Shown here: positions 44,219 to 54,094 of the stretch, in pieces
Numbering within the stretch: the first letter of the stretch is position 1
How the letters are laid out: each line of letters begins with the position of its first letter
Origin: Leptospiraceae bacterium
GTDB taxonomy: Bacteria; Spirochaetota; Leptospiria; Leptospirales; Leptospiraceae
Assembly (NCBI GenBank): GCA_016708435.1
Contig: JADJFV010000031.1
Location: forward strand, 124,001 to 188,000
Length of the DNA stretch: 64,000 bases
Direction: 5' to 3'
Translations under genes and position numbers: made by a program
Notes under the pieces: generated by a model
Told to the model about the DNA's origin: nothing
Database searches by the model: none
The model's input: only the letters and a program-made list of their open reading frames with translations

Positions 44219-46024
44219 CTACTCCCATTCTATCGTGCCGGGGGGCTTATGGGTAATGTCATAGAATACATACGAAATATTTTTCACTTTTTGAATTTTA
44301 GCGCATAATGCTTGTAATACGTTTCTATCCATTGGATAAAAATTTGCGGTCATTGCTTCCTGGGACTCGACCGGACGAAGAACGATGCTAAATTTTCCAA
44401 GTTCTGATCCGACGGGCACGAGGACAACAGGCATTTGCCAGATGGCTTCGACTAAGTTGTTTTCAACCAGGTGATTCCATACTATATCATCCACTTCTCT
44501 TAAAATATCTGAGTGAGAACGATCTAGTTCTACTTTCGAAAAATGAAATTCTACTTTAGATAAATCTTTTACAAAAGGAAGTAAAACAATTCGGTTTACT
44601 CCTTTTACAAGGTTTGTAATAAGACTAGAGGCTTCGTCGTATTTGCCCCAATCAGCAAGAGAATCACTTAAAACCACACAGGCACTATAACTTCTCTGGT
44701 CACCCTGCACACCTACCGATTGAACAGGAAGAATTTTAGAGTGAAGCTGTGGATAACGAGAAATTACCTTTTCTAATCCTTCCTGGTTATTAAACCCATG
44801 ATACTCATGAGAAGAAAGCATTCGAACAGCGAGTCCGGGTCCCGGAAATGGATGACGGATAACCCAGTTTTTTTCTAGTCCTAGCATCGTTCCAAGTTCA
44901 CGCACTTCGTCTTTATATAAATCTCGAATTGGTTCGAGGACTCTTCCCTTTTCCATTAGATCAAGCACCGCTTGCACACGGTTGTGGTGAGTTTTGATTT
45001 TATGAGAGTGCTTGGTTCCACCGCTTTCAATTGTATCGGGGTAAATAGTGCCTTGCCCCAAAAGCCATTTGGATTCCGCCAAATGGAATTTATCGGCTAC
45101 ATCGTTTTTACAATCAATAAATAGCTGACCAATAATCTTTCGTTTTTCTTCCGGCTCCGATTTTTGATGTAGAGCAGAATAGAATCTCTCCGATTCATCT
45201 GAGACGAGTAGGTCAACGCCTAAGTCATGCAGTTTATGACGGAGATTTTCAACTTCATTGAATCGCATAAATCCAGTGTCGATTAACAACCCTTTGACTC
45301 TCTCAGCACCGAGCGCTTTCGCGAGTAGCAAATAGGATACTGTAGAATCAACTCCACCGGAAATAAGCATGAACACATTATTGTCTTTAGCCTCCGCTTT
45401 GATTTCAGAAATCTTAGCTTCTAAAAATTGCTGTATGCTCCATGTGTTAGAAAGCCCACAAATGGAAATGAAATTTCCGAGAAACACTAATCCTTTTTCG
45501 GAGTGAGTGACTTCGGGATGAAATTGGATACCATAGATTTTTTTTGTGTCGTTAAATACTCCCGCATAACGGCAATGATCCGTTCGACCGAATGGCTTAA
45601 ACCCGGAAGGAAGTGCAACTACTTCGTCTCCATGGCTCATCCAGATTTTTTCTTTAGCAGTAAATCCATTTACGATAAACGGTGTGTTATCCTCAACTTC
45701 TAAGATTGCAGGACCATACTCTCTGTTAGCCGACGATTCTACTTTGCCACCTAGAATTTTCATAATGAGTTGATGTCCGTAGCAAATTCCTAAAATCGGA
45801 ATGCCTAGCTCTAATACTTTAGAGTCAATCTGCGGGGAATCTTTTTCGTATACGCTATTCGGTCCGCCGGAGAGAATTAATCCTGCGTATTCTTTATACT
45901 TTTCTAAACTCTCTTCGTTCGAAAGAATTTCTGTGTATGCTCCGAGCCTTCGAACTCTTGAGGAAATTAAATGAGCGTATTGCCCGCCAAAATCTACGAC
46001 GCCTAATTTTTTACTATGATTCAT
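44219..46024 (-). CDS. guaA: GMP synthase (glutamine-hydrolysing)
   Basis: 601 residues. It converts XMP to GMP with ATP and glutamine. The N-terminal amidotransferase has GVVDFGGQYAHLI, the Cys nucleophile in GICYGHQL and His-Glu in QFHPEVTHS. The ATP-pyrophosphatase P-loop is LISGGVDSTVSYLL. The C-terminal dimerisation part ends VFYDITHKPPGTIEWE, the usual end. It is about 75 residues longer than E. coli GuaA because of inserted loops in the synthetase half, but all catalytic motifs are intact. It diverges from queF with 54 bases between starts. Confidence 0.97.
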   Translation of the reverse strand: MNHSKKLGVVDFGGQYAHLISSRVRRLGAYTEILSNEESLEKYKEYAGLILSGGPNSVYEKDSPQIDSKVLELGIPILGICYGHQLIMKILGGKVESSANREYGPAILEVEDNTPFIVNGFTAKEKIWMSHGDEVVALPSGFKPFGRTDHCRYAGVFNDTKKIYGIQFHPEVTHSEKGLVFLGNFISICGLSNTWSIQQFLEAKISEIKAEAKDNNVFMLISGGVDSTVSYLLLAKALGAERVKGLLIDTGFMRFNEVENLRHKLHDLGVDLLVSDESERFYSALHQKSEPEEKRKIIGQLFIDCKNDVADKFHLAESKWLLGQGTIYPDTIESGGTKHSHKIKTHHNRVQAVLDLMEKGRVLEPIRDLYKDEVRELGTMLGLEKNWVIRHPFPGPGLAVRMLSSHEYHGFNNQEGLEKVISRYPQLHSKILPVQSVGVQGDQRSYSACVVLSDSLADWGKYDEASSLITNLVKGVNRIVLLPFVKDLSKVEFHFSKVELDRSHSDILREVDDIVWNHLVENNLVEAIWQMPVVLVPVGSELGKFSIVLRPVESQEAMTANFYPMDRNVLQALCAKIQKVKNISYVFYDITHKPPGTIEWE

Positions 46025-46078
46025 ACAATCCCTGAAAATTATTGATACAATAAATTAACCAATCACCAAAGGTAACCA

Positions 46079-46468
46079 ATGAAAAAAACAATCTCATCCT
46101 ATGAAGGAAAACAAGCCTCTATTCGCGATTTAAAAACCCCTGAGCTGGAAACATTTACTAATATTTATAAGGGTAATGATTACACAATTGATTTTACGAT
46201 TCCAGAATTCACTGCCATCTGCCCTAAGACGGGTCTACCTGATTTCGGAACCATTCATATCAGCTATACTCCAAACGCAGAATGTATTGAACTCAAGAGT
46301 CTTAAAGAATATATTTTATTTTTTCGAAATGTTGGAATCTTTCACGAAAACGTAGTCAACAAAATCTACGATGATTTTAAATCAGCGATCAAACCAAAAC
46401 ATCTAAAAGTATTTGGTGACTTCAGTGTGCGAGGTGGAATTAAAACAACAGTCAAGCGTGAATCGTAA
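46079..46468 (+). CDS. queF: NADPH-dependent preQ0 reductase
   Basis: 129 residues, the unimodular (short) QueF type. It reduces 7-cyano-7-deazaguanine to preQ1 for queuosine in tRNA. Catalytic Cys and Asp lie in EFTAICPKTGLPDFGT, and the QueF motif is ELKSLKEYILFFRN, followed by HEN. The C-terminal DFSVRGGIKTTVKRE also fits. It diverges from guaA, another purine-related gene. The 308 bases after it hold a weak hairpin (46553-46577) and nothing else recognised. Confidence 0.95.
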   Translation: MKKTISSYEGKQASIRDLKTPELETFTNIYKGNDYTIDFTIPEFTAICPKTGLPDFGTIHISYTPNAECIELKSLKEYILFFRNVGIFHENVVNKIYDDFKSAIKPKHLKVFGDFSVRGGIKTTVKRES

Positions 46469-46776
46469 TTGTATTTAAAAATATCACCAATAAAAATGAT
46501 AAGAATTTTTATGACTTTTAACTTCTACAAAGTTCTAGATCTGTATCAATGTAATCCCCGTCAATAGTTCGGGGGTTGGAAAATAATTTCATCGAATAAA
46601 CCGCATTCGCCACAATTCTTTTTTAAACTGATTCTCAATTAATATCCGTAAGTTTTTTATCGTCTAACAAATGCTATTCAATAAAAAGACTATACATGTT
46701 TCCTCTTTAATTTAAATTACGTTAATTATTTATTTTTTCACTAAAAAAGAAACAGAAAAAGCAAGGGAATTCGCTA

Positions 46777-49134
46777 GTGCACATCAATCCATCCATTCCC
46801 ATTTTGTTAGTCGAAGACGACGAAATGCTAAGTATCGTAACAAAAGAATCTCTACGAAAATTCGGATACTCTGTTTTTACCGCAAATACTGCGACTAAGG
46901 CAATTAAAGAAATTCAAACTAACTCTGCAATTTCTATTGTGTTAATGGATATTGATCTTGGCTCTGAAATGGATGGAATCGAAACGGCTAATATTATTTT
47001 ATCGCAAAGAGATATTCCTTTAATATTTATTTCTAGTCACACCGATGTTGAAACTGTTCAAAAAAAAGAAGCAATCAACTGTTATGGTTATATACTAAAG
47101 AATTCCGCTCCTATCATTTTAAATACAACAATCAAGATGACTATAAAACTTTTTGAAGCAAAGCAAAAAGCGAGGGAAACGGAGATTACCCTCAAACAGA
47201 GCGAAGCTCATTATCGATTTCTGTTTGAACATGGAAATGATGCAATTCTGATTGTGGATTCAAATTCAAAATTTGCGGACGCAAACCCGGCAGCTTGTAA
47301 CCTACTCGGCTATACGCATGATGAGCTTTTAAATTTATCGATTCCAGATACGCAACTTCCAGAAGATTTAGTAGAACAACGACTCCGACTCGATGAATTG
47401 AGGATGAAAGGAAAAGCAATTAATATTCGCAGGTTTAGGCGTAAAGATGGAAGTATTTTCTTGGGGGAAACGAATGCGTTACTCCGACCTGATAATTTTA
47501 TACAAGCTACGATTCGAGATGTTACTGATCAAAAAAATAAAGAAGAATTAATTGAAACATTTAATAAAAGAATTCAAAAAGCACATGTTGAATTGCTGCA
47601 AAGACAGTTTGCGATTGATGAACATGCAATTGTAGCAATCACTGATATTCGTGGAACAATTCTTTATGTAAACGAAAAGTTTTGTGAAATTTCTCAATAT
47701 ACCGGAGAAGAGCTATTAGGAAATAACCATCGCATTATAAATTCAGGTTATCATCCCCAAAAATTCTTCATTGAAATGTATGCAACTCTAAAACAAGGAC
47801 TTGCCTGGCATGGAGAAATCAGAAACCGAGCAAAAGATGGCAGCTACTATTGGGTAGCCACTACTATTGCTCCAATCAAAAATGCAGAAGGAAAAATCGA
47901 ACAATACTTTGCAATTCGAACTGATATTACAAATAGAAAAAAAGCCGAAGAAGAATTGGAATCACATCAATTGGAGTTAGAAGCACAATACAAAGAACTG
48001 GAAACAATCAATAGTGAATTGAATACAGTGAAAACACGTTATCTTGATCTCTATGACCTTGCACCGGTTGGCTATTTCAGCACGAATGAAAAGGGAGAGA
48101 TTGTAGAGGCAAATCTCACATTAGCCACTTCGCTAGGAGTAGATAGAGACTCAATTCTATTGCAACCGATTTTTCCTTTCATTTGCTATCAAGACCATGA
48201 TAATTTTCATTATCTTCAACAAGAATTACGCCGTTCAAAAAAACAACAATCCTGTGAACTTAGAATGAAAAAAATAGATGGCTCTGAATTCTGGGTAAGA
48301 TTCGATGCCATGCCTTTTACAGATATCGAAGGAACTCATCTTATAAGAGTAGCTGTAGTAAATATTTCTAGGCGCAAAGAAGTAGAAAAAGAATTGCACC
48401 ATTATATGAAAGACCTAGAAAGTTTAAACAAAACAAAGGATAAATTTTTTAATATCATAGCGCATGATCTGCGTAATCCGTTCGGTGGAATCATGGGCAT
48501 TGCCGATCTACTAGAAGAAAAACTTCTAGCCAAAAAGGAGGAAAATTATCCAACTCTTCTGCAATACGCCAAGTTAATCCAAACTTCATCTAGGTCTGCG
48601 TTTACCCTTCTAGAAAATTTACTTCTATGGGCAAGATCACAAACGGGTGAAATCAATATTAACCCCCGTAATCTTAACTTACATGCAATGATCTCCTTTA
48701 CAATTCCCATTGTAAGTGTAAATGCATTCAAAAAGAATATTACGATTGAATCTAGTTTATCAGGAAATCCTATAGTATGCGCAGACGAATTTTGCCTAAG
48801 CACGATTTTACGAAATCTTCTGACTAACGCTATAAAATTTACACACCCGAATGGCATAATAACAGTAACCTCCAGAGAGTTGAAAGACTGCATAGAAATT
48901 TCGATCAACGATACAGGTATTGGCATGAATTCAAAGACGCTCGAATCCCTTTTCAGAATTGATTCAAAATCAAGTAGAGTAGGAACAAATAATGAAACCG
49001 GAACAGGTCTTGGTCTTATCCTTTGTAAGGAATTCGTAGAAAAACAAGGTGGAACTATCACTGCGACGAGTGAAGTAGGATTTGGAAGCACGTTTACTTT
49101 TACTTTGCCGCAGGCTCGCTCTCAGAATTCGTAA
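46777..49134 (+). CDS. Receiver-PAS histidine kinase
   Basis: 785 residues starting at GTG with AAGGGA upstream. Domains in order: N-terminal receiver (1-125; Asp58 in LMDIDLG), three PAS/PAC units (about 140-260, 275-395, 425-540), HisKA with His563 in NIIAHDLRNPFGG, and HATPase with NDTGIGM and GTGLGL. With a receiver at the front it can take phosphate from another kinase, then act on a partner. The second PAS resembles the second PAS of the giant hybrid kinase (both with NHRIINSGYH). It converges on the adenylate cyclase gene and overlaps its last 35 bases. Confidence 0.93.
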   Translation: MHINPSIPILLVEDDEMLSIVTKESLRKFGYSVFTANTATKAIKEIQTNSAISIVLMDIDLGSEMDGIETANIILSQRDIPLIFISSHTDVETVQKKEAINCYGYILKNSAPIILNTTIKMTIKLFEAKQKARETEITLKQSEAHYRFLFEHGNDAILIVDSNSKFADANPAACNLLGYTHDELLNLSIPDTQLPEDLVEQRLRLDELRMKGKAINIRRFRRKDGSIFLGETNALLRPDNFIQATIRDVTDQKNKEELIETFNKRIQKAHVELLQRQFAIDEHAIVAITDIRGTILYVNEKFCEISQYTGEELLGNNHRIINSGYHPQKFFIEMYATLKQGLAWHGEIRNRAKDGSYYWVATTIAPIKNAEGKIEQYFAIRTDITNRKKAEEELESHQLELEAQYKELETINSELNTVKTRYLDLYDLAPVGYFSTNEKGEIVEANLTLATSLGVDRDSILLQPIFPFICYQDHDNFHYLQQELRRSKKQQSCELRMKKIDGSEFWVRFDAMPFTDIEGTHLIRVAVVNISRRKEVEKELHHYMKDLESLNKTKDKFFNIIAHDLRNPFGGIMGIADLLEEKLLAKKEENYPTLLQYAKLIQTSSRSAFTLLENLLLWARSQTGEININPRNLNLHAMISFTIPIVSVNAFKKNITIESSLSGNPIVCADEFCLSTILRNLLTNAIKFTHPNGIITVTSRELKDCIEISINDTGIGMNSKTLESLFRIDSKSSRVGTNNETGTGLGLILCKEFVEKQGGTITATSEVGFGSTFTFTLPQARSQNS

Positions 49135-52100
49135 AGTCTTTTCTCTCGAAGAATTTCTTGTTTGGAATTCTTCCAAATTTGTCATTCGAGTATTCTTTTT
49201 TGATTCGATTCAGATAAAACATATCTACCTCACCTTTATTCTTTGCATTTACTTTTCCTCTGTATTCGCAATCAAATCTCTCTTTGATTTCTTCATAAGT
49301 TTTAATAGAAATATTGATTCGACCGGGCGTGCCGCTCGACTCCATACGACTTGCTATATTGACTGTGTCCCCCCAGATGTCGTAAGCAAATTTTTTTTCC
49401 CCAACGACACCAGCCATCGCAGGACCGGAGTGGATACCAATGCGTAACTCCCAATAAGGAACGTTAGTCGCTTTCTTAGCATCCTTTAATTCATTCATTA
49501 TTGAGAGAATTTCCAGAGCAGCAAGACAACAATCAACTGCTTTTGTTTTATTCACTTTTGGAATTCCGCCTGCGCACATATAACTGTCGCCTATCGTTTT
49601 TAATTTTTCGAGTCCATACAATTCAAGAACATTATCAAACATAGAAAAACATAAATCTAGTTCTTTGATTAATTCATGCGGACTCAAATCCTCTGCAATC
49701 TTTGTAAAACCTACAAAGTCAGTAAACATAATCGTTACGTTCTCAAAATAAACAGGCTGAACCGATCCCTTCTCTTTCAATTCTTCTGCAACTAGCTCGG
49801 GAAGAATATTTAAAAGTAATTTGTCTGATTTATTCCTCTCCTCCTCTGCTTCCATTTGTGCAATCATAGCAATCTTCTTTTCTATTACAGCTTGCTCCTT
49901 TGCTACCTCTGCATGACGTTTGGCTTCCTGTAGTTCAATGAAAAGATTTGATCCGTGGATAATCCCTGCTAGCTGCTCGCCTAAAATGGAAAGCTTCGTA
50001 ATATCTTCTTTGGATAATGCCAATTCACCTATGTTGTATAAATCGAGAAAACCAATTGGCTCATTTTGTAGAATGAGTGGAATCATGAGTAGATTCTGAG
50101 CTTTGACCAATCTAACCAGAAACAATTCCTCTTCATTTAAAATGGATTCTCTTACTCTAGAATAAATTACTTTTCTAGATTTGAATGCGATGGCGTGCGC
50201 GCCTCTGGCAGTTTGAATTCTTGTTTCTGTATTAATTACACTCTTTAAATCTTCCTGAGAAATAAAATCAGGAAGAGAATAATCCATTATCTTTAATCTC
50301 TGTTTATCCGAGCTAACACTGCTTAGCCCGAAGTGTTGAATATTAAAATTCTTTCCTATATATGCTAACACTTTCTTCATAATGATTTTTATATCGAGGT
50401 CTTCGTTTAGACTTTTAATCAGAGAATTTAATTCTTCAATTTCTCTTCTCTGTTTTTCAGTTTGGAACAGCAAATTAACAGTATTCACAACTCCTGCAAT
50501 CTGAGAACAGAATACATTTATCTTTTTAATATCAGCCTTATTTAATTGCATGGGACTTTCGATATTGGAAAAAGCCATTAGCCCTATCGCCTTGTTACGC
50601 ATAAGCAAAGGAACTTCTAACAAAGATAGAGATCCAGTAGCATTCATAACTTCACGATCAATTGGAAATTTCAATTTGGCAGAATTTTTCGCAAAGAAGG
50701 GATTTTTTCTTTTCCATACGATAGCCGAAATACCTCCATCTTTATCCAAAGGAATTTGCAGTTTCTCCATGAACTGATAGGCGTTATCCGGTATTTTTGT
50801 ATGACTATAAATTTTAAAAGTCTGTAGATATTGTTCTTTTTCATCCGGCAAATACAACCAAACCGCTGCGATGTTATACTTCTGGTAAACGTATTTCGAA
50901 ATTTCAATGAATATTTGTTTTAGATCAGAGTAAGAATTGATTACATTTGTAAAATTATTCAAAGCCTCAATATCTTCTTTCGAACTGTTGAGCTCTTTTG
51001 TTCTTTCGGTTACTTTTATTTCCAATGACTCGGTGAGTTCTTCTACTTTCTTAAAAGCTTTTGAAAATTTTAAAGATAGAATCATCGCCTGCGTAAATAT
51101 CATAACGACTAACGCATACGGACTATAAAATCCTGTTTGAATTACTTCCCGTGAATATAGAATATCCTGAACTATAGTAGCGGCTAATACCAAGAAACCA
51201 AAGAGAGAAAGAAAGGAATATTCTATTTTCTTCGCAACGGAATACACAAGCGAATAAATCAAATAGATAATACTTAAAAGTAGAATAATTTGATACAACT
51301 CAGCAGACTTCGAAAATATTTTTACAGGGGTTAATAATGTAAATAGCATAAAAATAGAAGCAAGGAAATAGGTAAAATATACGATGTATTTATTTTGCCT
51401 TGTTTTGATGCTTAGAGTAAAATACTGAATAGCCACAGGAACACTAAAATACATAGAGCCATATTCCAATAGACAATAAAACTTATATCCTAGACTAGGA
51501 AAGGTTTCTACAAATAGATATTCACTTGTCGAAATCAACCGGATAAGAACGATTAGGCAGAGCAAAGAAAAGAATAACGGAGAGCCTTCTTTTCTTCGAA
51601 TCGACCAGATTAATAAATGATATGCCCAGATAATAAAAATTATTCCGATTACAAATAACTCAGTCCCTCGCAATTGATTGACATAAGATTGAACATCACT
51701 TGCTCGTCCTAGATAAAGGTGATTCCATAACCCTCCGAGTCGATTGTGGTAATTCGAAACCTGAACGATGATTTCCAATTTGTTCGTCATTGCATGAACA
51801 AATCCTATCGAGGGCAAATGCATTGCCTCTGCCTCACTCTCCTCTTTTCCTATGACACCTACAGATTGCGTTAATTTAGCATTAATAAAAATGCGATAGG
51901 CGGTTCCCTGATATTCACTTCTGAGAGCCAATACTTCTCCAACTAATTGTTCGGGCAATGAAACCGTTAGGCGATAAGTTGCAAACCCATCTCCACTGAA
52001 AGTCTCTGTAGAATTTTTTATAGGATGACCGTTCCAAGAATGTGGAACTTGTATATAGTCTAACGTCTTTCTTAAGAGCTTACCATCTTCGCAAGAAGCT

Positions 52101-52327
52101 CGAACAGTGTCACAAGTAAAATCATTTGCAGTCAGCAATTCCTTCGAATAGAACTCCCATTCCCCATCAGTTTTTCGAATTTTCTCCTTTCGGATGTCGC
52201 CTATCGCCAAAGGATTCCAATCTCTTAAGTCCAAAATTCCTTTGCTTGCAATCGGTGTTTTTTTAGACGCATCGCCACACGAAAGCAGAAAAAGGAAAAC
52301 AACGACTAGACTTAGAAAAGATTTCAT
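49100..52327 (-). CDS. 7TMR-DISM receptor adenylate cyclase with two GAF domains
   Basis: 1075 residues. An N-terminal lipoprotein-like signal (FLFLLSC) precedes a DISM extracellular beta domain (about 30-210). Seven membrane helices follow (about 215-425), then a coiled coil, two GAF domains (about 445-610 and 640-790), and a class III cyclase domain (about 850-1030). In the cyclase, TDFVGFT and TIGDSYM give the metal Asp residues, Lys in KLKTIGDS and Asp in DIWGD select ATP, and NIASRMES holds the transition-state Asn and Arg. All are present, so it should make cAMP in response to outside and cytoplasmic signals. This is a spirochaete-typical architecture. Confidence 0.93.
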   Translation of the reverse strand: MKSFLSLVVVFLFLLSCGDASKKTPIASKGILDLRDWNPLAIGDIRKEKIRKTDGEWEFYSKELLTANDFTCDTVRASCEDGKLLRKTLDYIQVPHSWNGHPIKNSTETFSGDGFATYRLTVSLPEQLVGEVLALRSEYQGTAYRIFINAKLTQSVGVIGKEESEAEAMHLPSIGFVHAMTNKLEIIVQVSNYHNRLGGLWNHLYLGRASDVQSYVNQLRGTELFVIGIIFIIWAYHLLIWSIRRKEGSPLFFSLLCLIVLIRLISTSEYLFVETFPSLGYKFYCLLEYGSMYFSVPVAIQYFTLSIKTRQNKYIVYFTYFLASIFMLFTLLTPVKIFSKSAELYQIILLLSIIYLIYSLVYSVAKKIEYSFLSLFGFLVLAATIVQDILYSREVIQTGFYSPYALVVMIFTQAMILSLKFSKAFKKVEELTESLEIKVTERTKELNSSKEDIEALNNFTNVINSYSDLKQIFIEISKYVYQKYNIAAVWLYLPDEKEQYLQTFKIYSHTKIPDNAYQFMEKLQIPLDKDGGISAIVWKRKNPFFAKNSAKLKFPIDREVMNATGSLSLLEVPLLMRNKAIGLMAFSNIESPMQLNKADIKKINVFCSQIAGVVNTVNLLFQTEKQRREIEELNSLIKSLNEDLDIKIIMKKVLAYIGKNFNIQHFGLSSVSSDKQRLKIMDYSLPDFISQEDLKSVINTETRIQTARGAHAIAFKSRKVIYSRVRESILNEEELFLVRLVKAQNLLMIPLILQNEPIGFLDLYNIGELALSKEDITKLSILGEQLAGIIHGSNLFIELQEAKRHAEVAKEQAVIEKKIAMIAQMEAEEERNKSDKLLLNILPELVAEELKEKGSVQPVYFENVTIMFTDFVGFTKIAEDLSPHELIKELDLCFSMFDNVLELYGLEKLKTIGDSYMCAGGIPKVNKTKAVDCCLAALEILSIMNELKDAKKATNVPYWELRIGIHSGPAMAGVVGEKKFAYDIWGDTVNIASRMESSGTPGRINISIKTYEEIKERFDCEYRGKVNAKNKGEVDMFYLNRIKKEYSNDKFGRIPNKKFFERKDFTNSESEPAAK

Positions 52328-52500
52328 TTGACAATCAATTCTTTCAGCCTTCTAAAAATCAAAACTTTTAATTAATTTTTTATGCGTTGCAAAAAGGAAA
52401 TCTAGTTTGGTTTTCGGGAAAAAGAGTTTTGCTTGAAGTTCTAAAATGTTGTGTTCAAGGAAATGATTTCCGTAATTTTGTTCTTAGGAAAAAATCTATC

Positions 52501-53610
52501 ATGTATGAAAAACTACCATCCCATATTCACGAAGTCTGGAAAAACCTTTCCAATATGCTAATTGCATTTGGTGAAATGGGAGACAGACTCGACCCAGCAA
52601 AAATTAATACTTATGCAGATACATTGATTGTAAAAGCAGAAGAGTTGAAAAAATCTTTAAATGAGTTAGAGCCTACTTTTTCTTTGGAAATAAATTCTAC
52701 AGAGTATGTGCTGACACAAGCAGCTTCTCAGGCACTCCAAGCAGTGGCGCGTTTTGAAACAGCACGAATCAGACCACATGAAATACTGAAGGCATACCAA
52801 TCTTTTCGTCCGATGCATCGCTCAGAGGAAATTCTTTACACGCTCTCAGGACGCTTCCAAGAAATCAGTAAACATTTCCTGCATCCATCACAAAAAGAGA
52901 ATAAAGAACTCTTAGCTCGAATCAGTAACTTGGAAATTGCTAATCAGAATGATTCAAATGCAATGGAGAAAGGTATAATAGAAGTAAACAACAAACGAGG
53001 AGAGCATGGAGGCTATTCGTTATATATCCCTGAATACTATAAGAATAATACTAAGTATCCGCTTGTAGTTGCTCTTCACGGCGGGTCAGGTCACGGGGCA
53101 GATTTTCTTTGGAGTTGGCTTTACGATGCACGGACGTTTGGATTTATACTAGCTGCACCAACTTCAATAGATAGAACTTGGTCACTTCATTCCATTGCAA
53201 CAGATGCAAATCGATTAAACAAAATGCTCACAGAAATTTCCACAAAATGGAATATTGATACAAATCATATTTTACTTACAGGTCTCTCGGATGGAGGAAC
53301 GTATTCAATGCTTCTTTCGATTGCACACCAATCACCCTTTACCCACTATGCGCCGGTAGCAGCGGCTGTGCATGTTCTCCTCAACCGTAGCACGGGAACG
53401 ATTGCTGCGCCAGTAAAAGACCTTCCTATTTACCAAGTCCATGGTGGTCGGGATTGGATGTTTCCAGTGGCTAGTGCCAGATTAGCCGCTTCCGCCCTTA
53501 AAAATGCAGGAGCAAAAATCATATATAAAGAAATTCCTGAGCTTTCTCACAATTATCCGCGTGACGAGAATATAAATATATTGAAATGGTTTTATCCGGA
53601 AGGGTTTTAG
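52501..53610 (+). CDS. Esterase/PHB-depolymerase-like alpha/beta hydrolase
   Basis: 369 residues from ATG 52501 (the open frame begins at 52387, but AGGAAA lies in front of this ATG). An N-terminal helical extension of about 150 residues precedes a compact alpha/beta-hydrolase domain. The catalytic triad is visible: Ser in LTGLSDGGTY, Asp in VHGGRDWMFP and His in ELSHNYP, with an oxyanion HGGSGHG. Cytoplasmic, since no signal peptide is seen. Substrate unknown; feruloyl-esterase and PHB-depolymerase relatives are possible. Confidence 0.8.
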   Translation: MYEKLPSHIHEVWKNLSNMLIAFGEMGDRLDPAKINTYADTLIVKAEELKKSLNELEPTFSLEINSTEYVLTQAASQALQAVARFETARIRPHEILKAYQSFRPMHRSEEILYTLSGRFQEISKHFLHPSQKENKELLARISNLEIANQNDSNAMEKGIIEVNNKRGEHGGYSLYIPEYYKNNTKYPLVVALHGGSGHGADFLWSWLYDARTFGFILAAPTSIDRTWSLHSIATDANRLNKMLTEISTKWNIDTNHILLTGLSDGGTYSMLLSIAHQSPFTHYAPVAAAVHVLLNRSTGTIAAPVKDLPIYQVHGGRDWMFPVASARLAASALKNAGAKIIYKEIPELSHNYPRDENINILKWFYPEGF

Positions 53611-53799
53611 AAGAGCGGATTGCGTCTATTATATCGCCTACCTCGCCGGAAAACGAGTCATCTTTGGTCGAGAAGGTGATATGCATATAGAATATTTTCC
53701 TGTTGGTTCGAATTCAATATTTGAGAATGAATCTTTGGGTATACTTGTTGCTATGCTGCCATTAGCCGTGGAAAGTTTTTTTACTAGCGTCACGGGTGA

Positions 53800-54094
53800 C
53801 TACTCCTTATTATCCGACAATTCTTTTCGAGGTTTAAAAAGCGCGTGGTAAAGGATGAGTCCATCAATCGAACTGATGATGATTGTAGACAGGTTCTTAG
53901 TGTCGATAGAATCAATGAATACCTTATTCGAAGTGAATGGGAATGATATCCGAAAGAGTTTCGATATCATAAAAGGATTCGTCTAGAAATGCCTTTACTG
54001 CTTTTTCGGGATCACTTGAATCAAATCTGAAGTCTTTAAACCTAACTTCTTGCTCGGAAAAAAAATCATATCCATCGAATAGAATTTTATGAGT
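53800..54094 (-). pseudogene. TetR-family regulator remnant (ligand-binding part)
   Basis: Just after the MFS stop, in the same frame but with no start codon, is coding-like sequence (KILFDGYDFFSEQEVRFKDF... ending DIIPIHFE, stop 53924-53926). A one-base shift there leads to NKVFIDSIDTKNLSTIIISS and DGLILYHALFKPRKELSDN, stop 53800-53802. The helical second part resembles the C-terminal helices of TetR-type repressors (xxxxxAxxDGLxLxxx). The DNA-binding N-terminus is missing. A regulator of the neighbouring exporter would fit, now destroyed. The rest of 53611-53799 shows only a short unconvincing frame. Confidence 0.45.

Noticed and set aside
46553..46577. GC-rich hairpin after queF as a terminator
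   Set aside because: The stem (AATCCCCG/CGGGGGTT) is plausible but is about 85 bases past the stop and lacks a T-run, so it was not called as a terminator.
48546..49091. Minus-strand open frame of 181 codons within the receiver-PAS kinase
   Set aside because: Antisense shadow of the HATPase domain, low-complexity peptide and no ribosome-binding site.
53681..53851. Short plus-strand frame of about 56 codons after the esterase
   Set aside because: No Shine-Dalgarno, no recognisable domain, and overlaps the better-supported minus-strand TetR-like remnant region.
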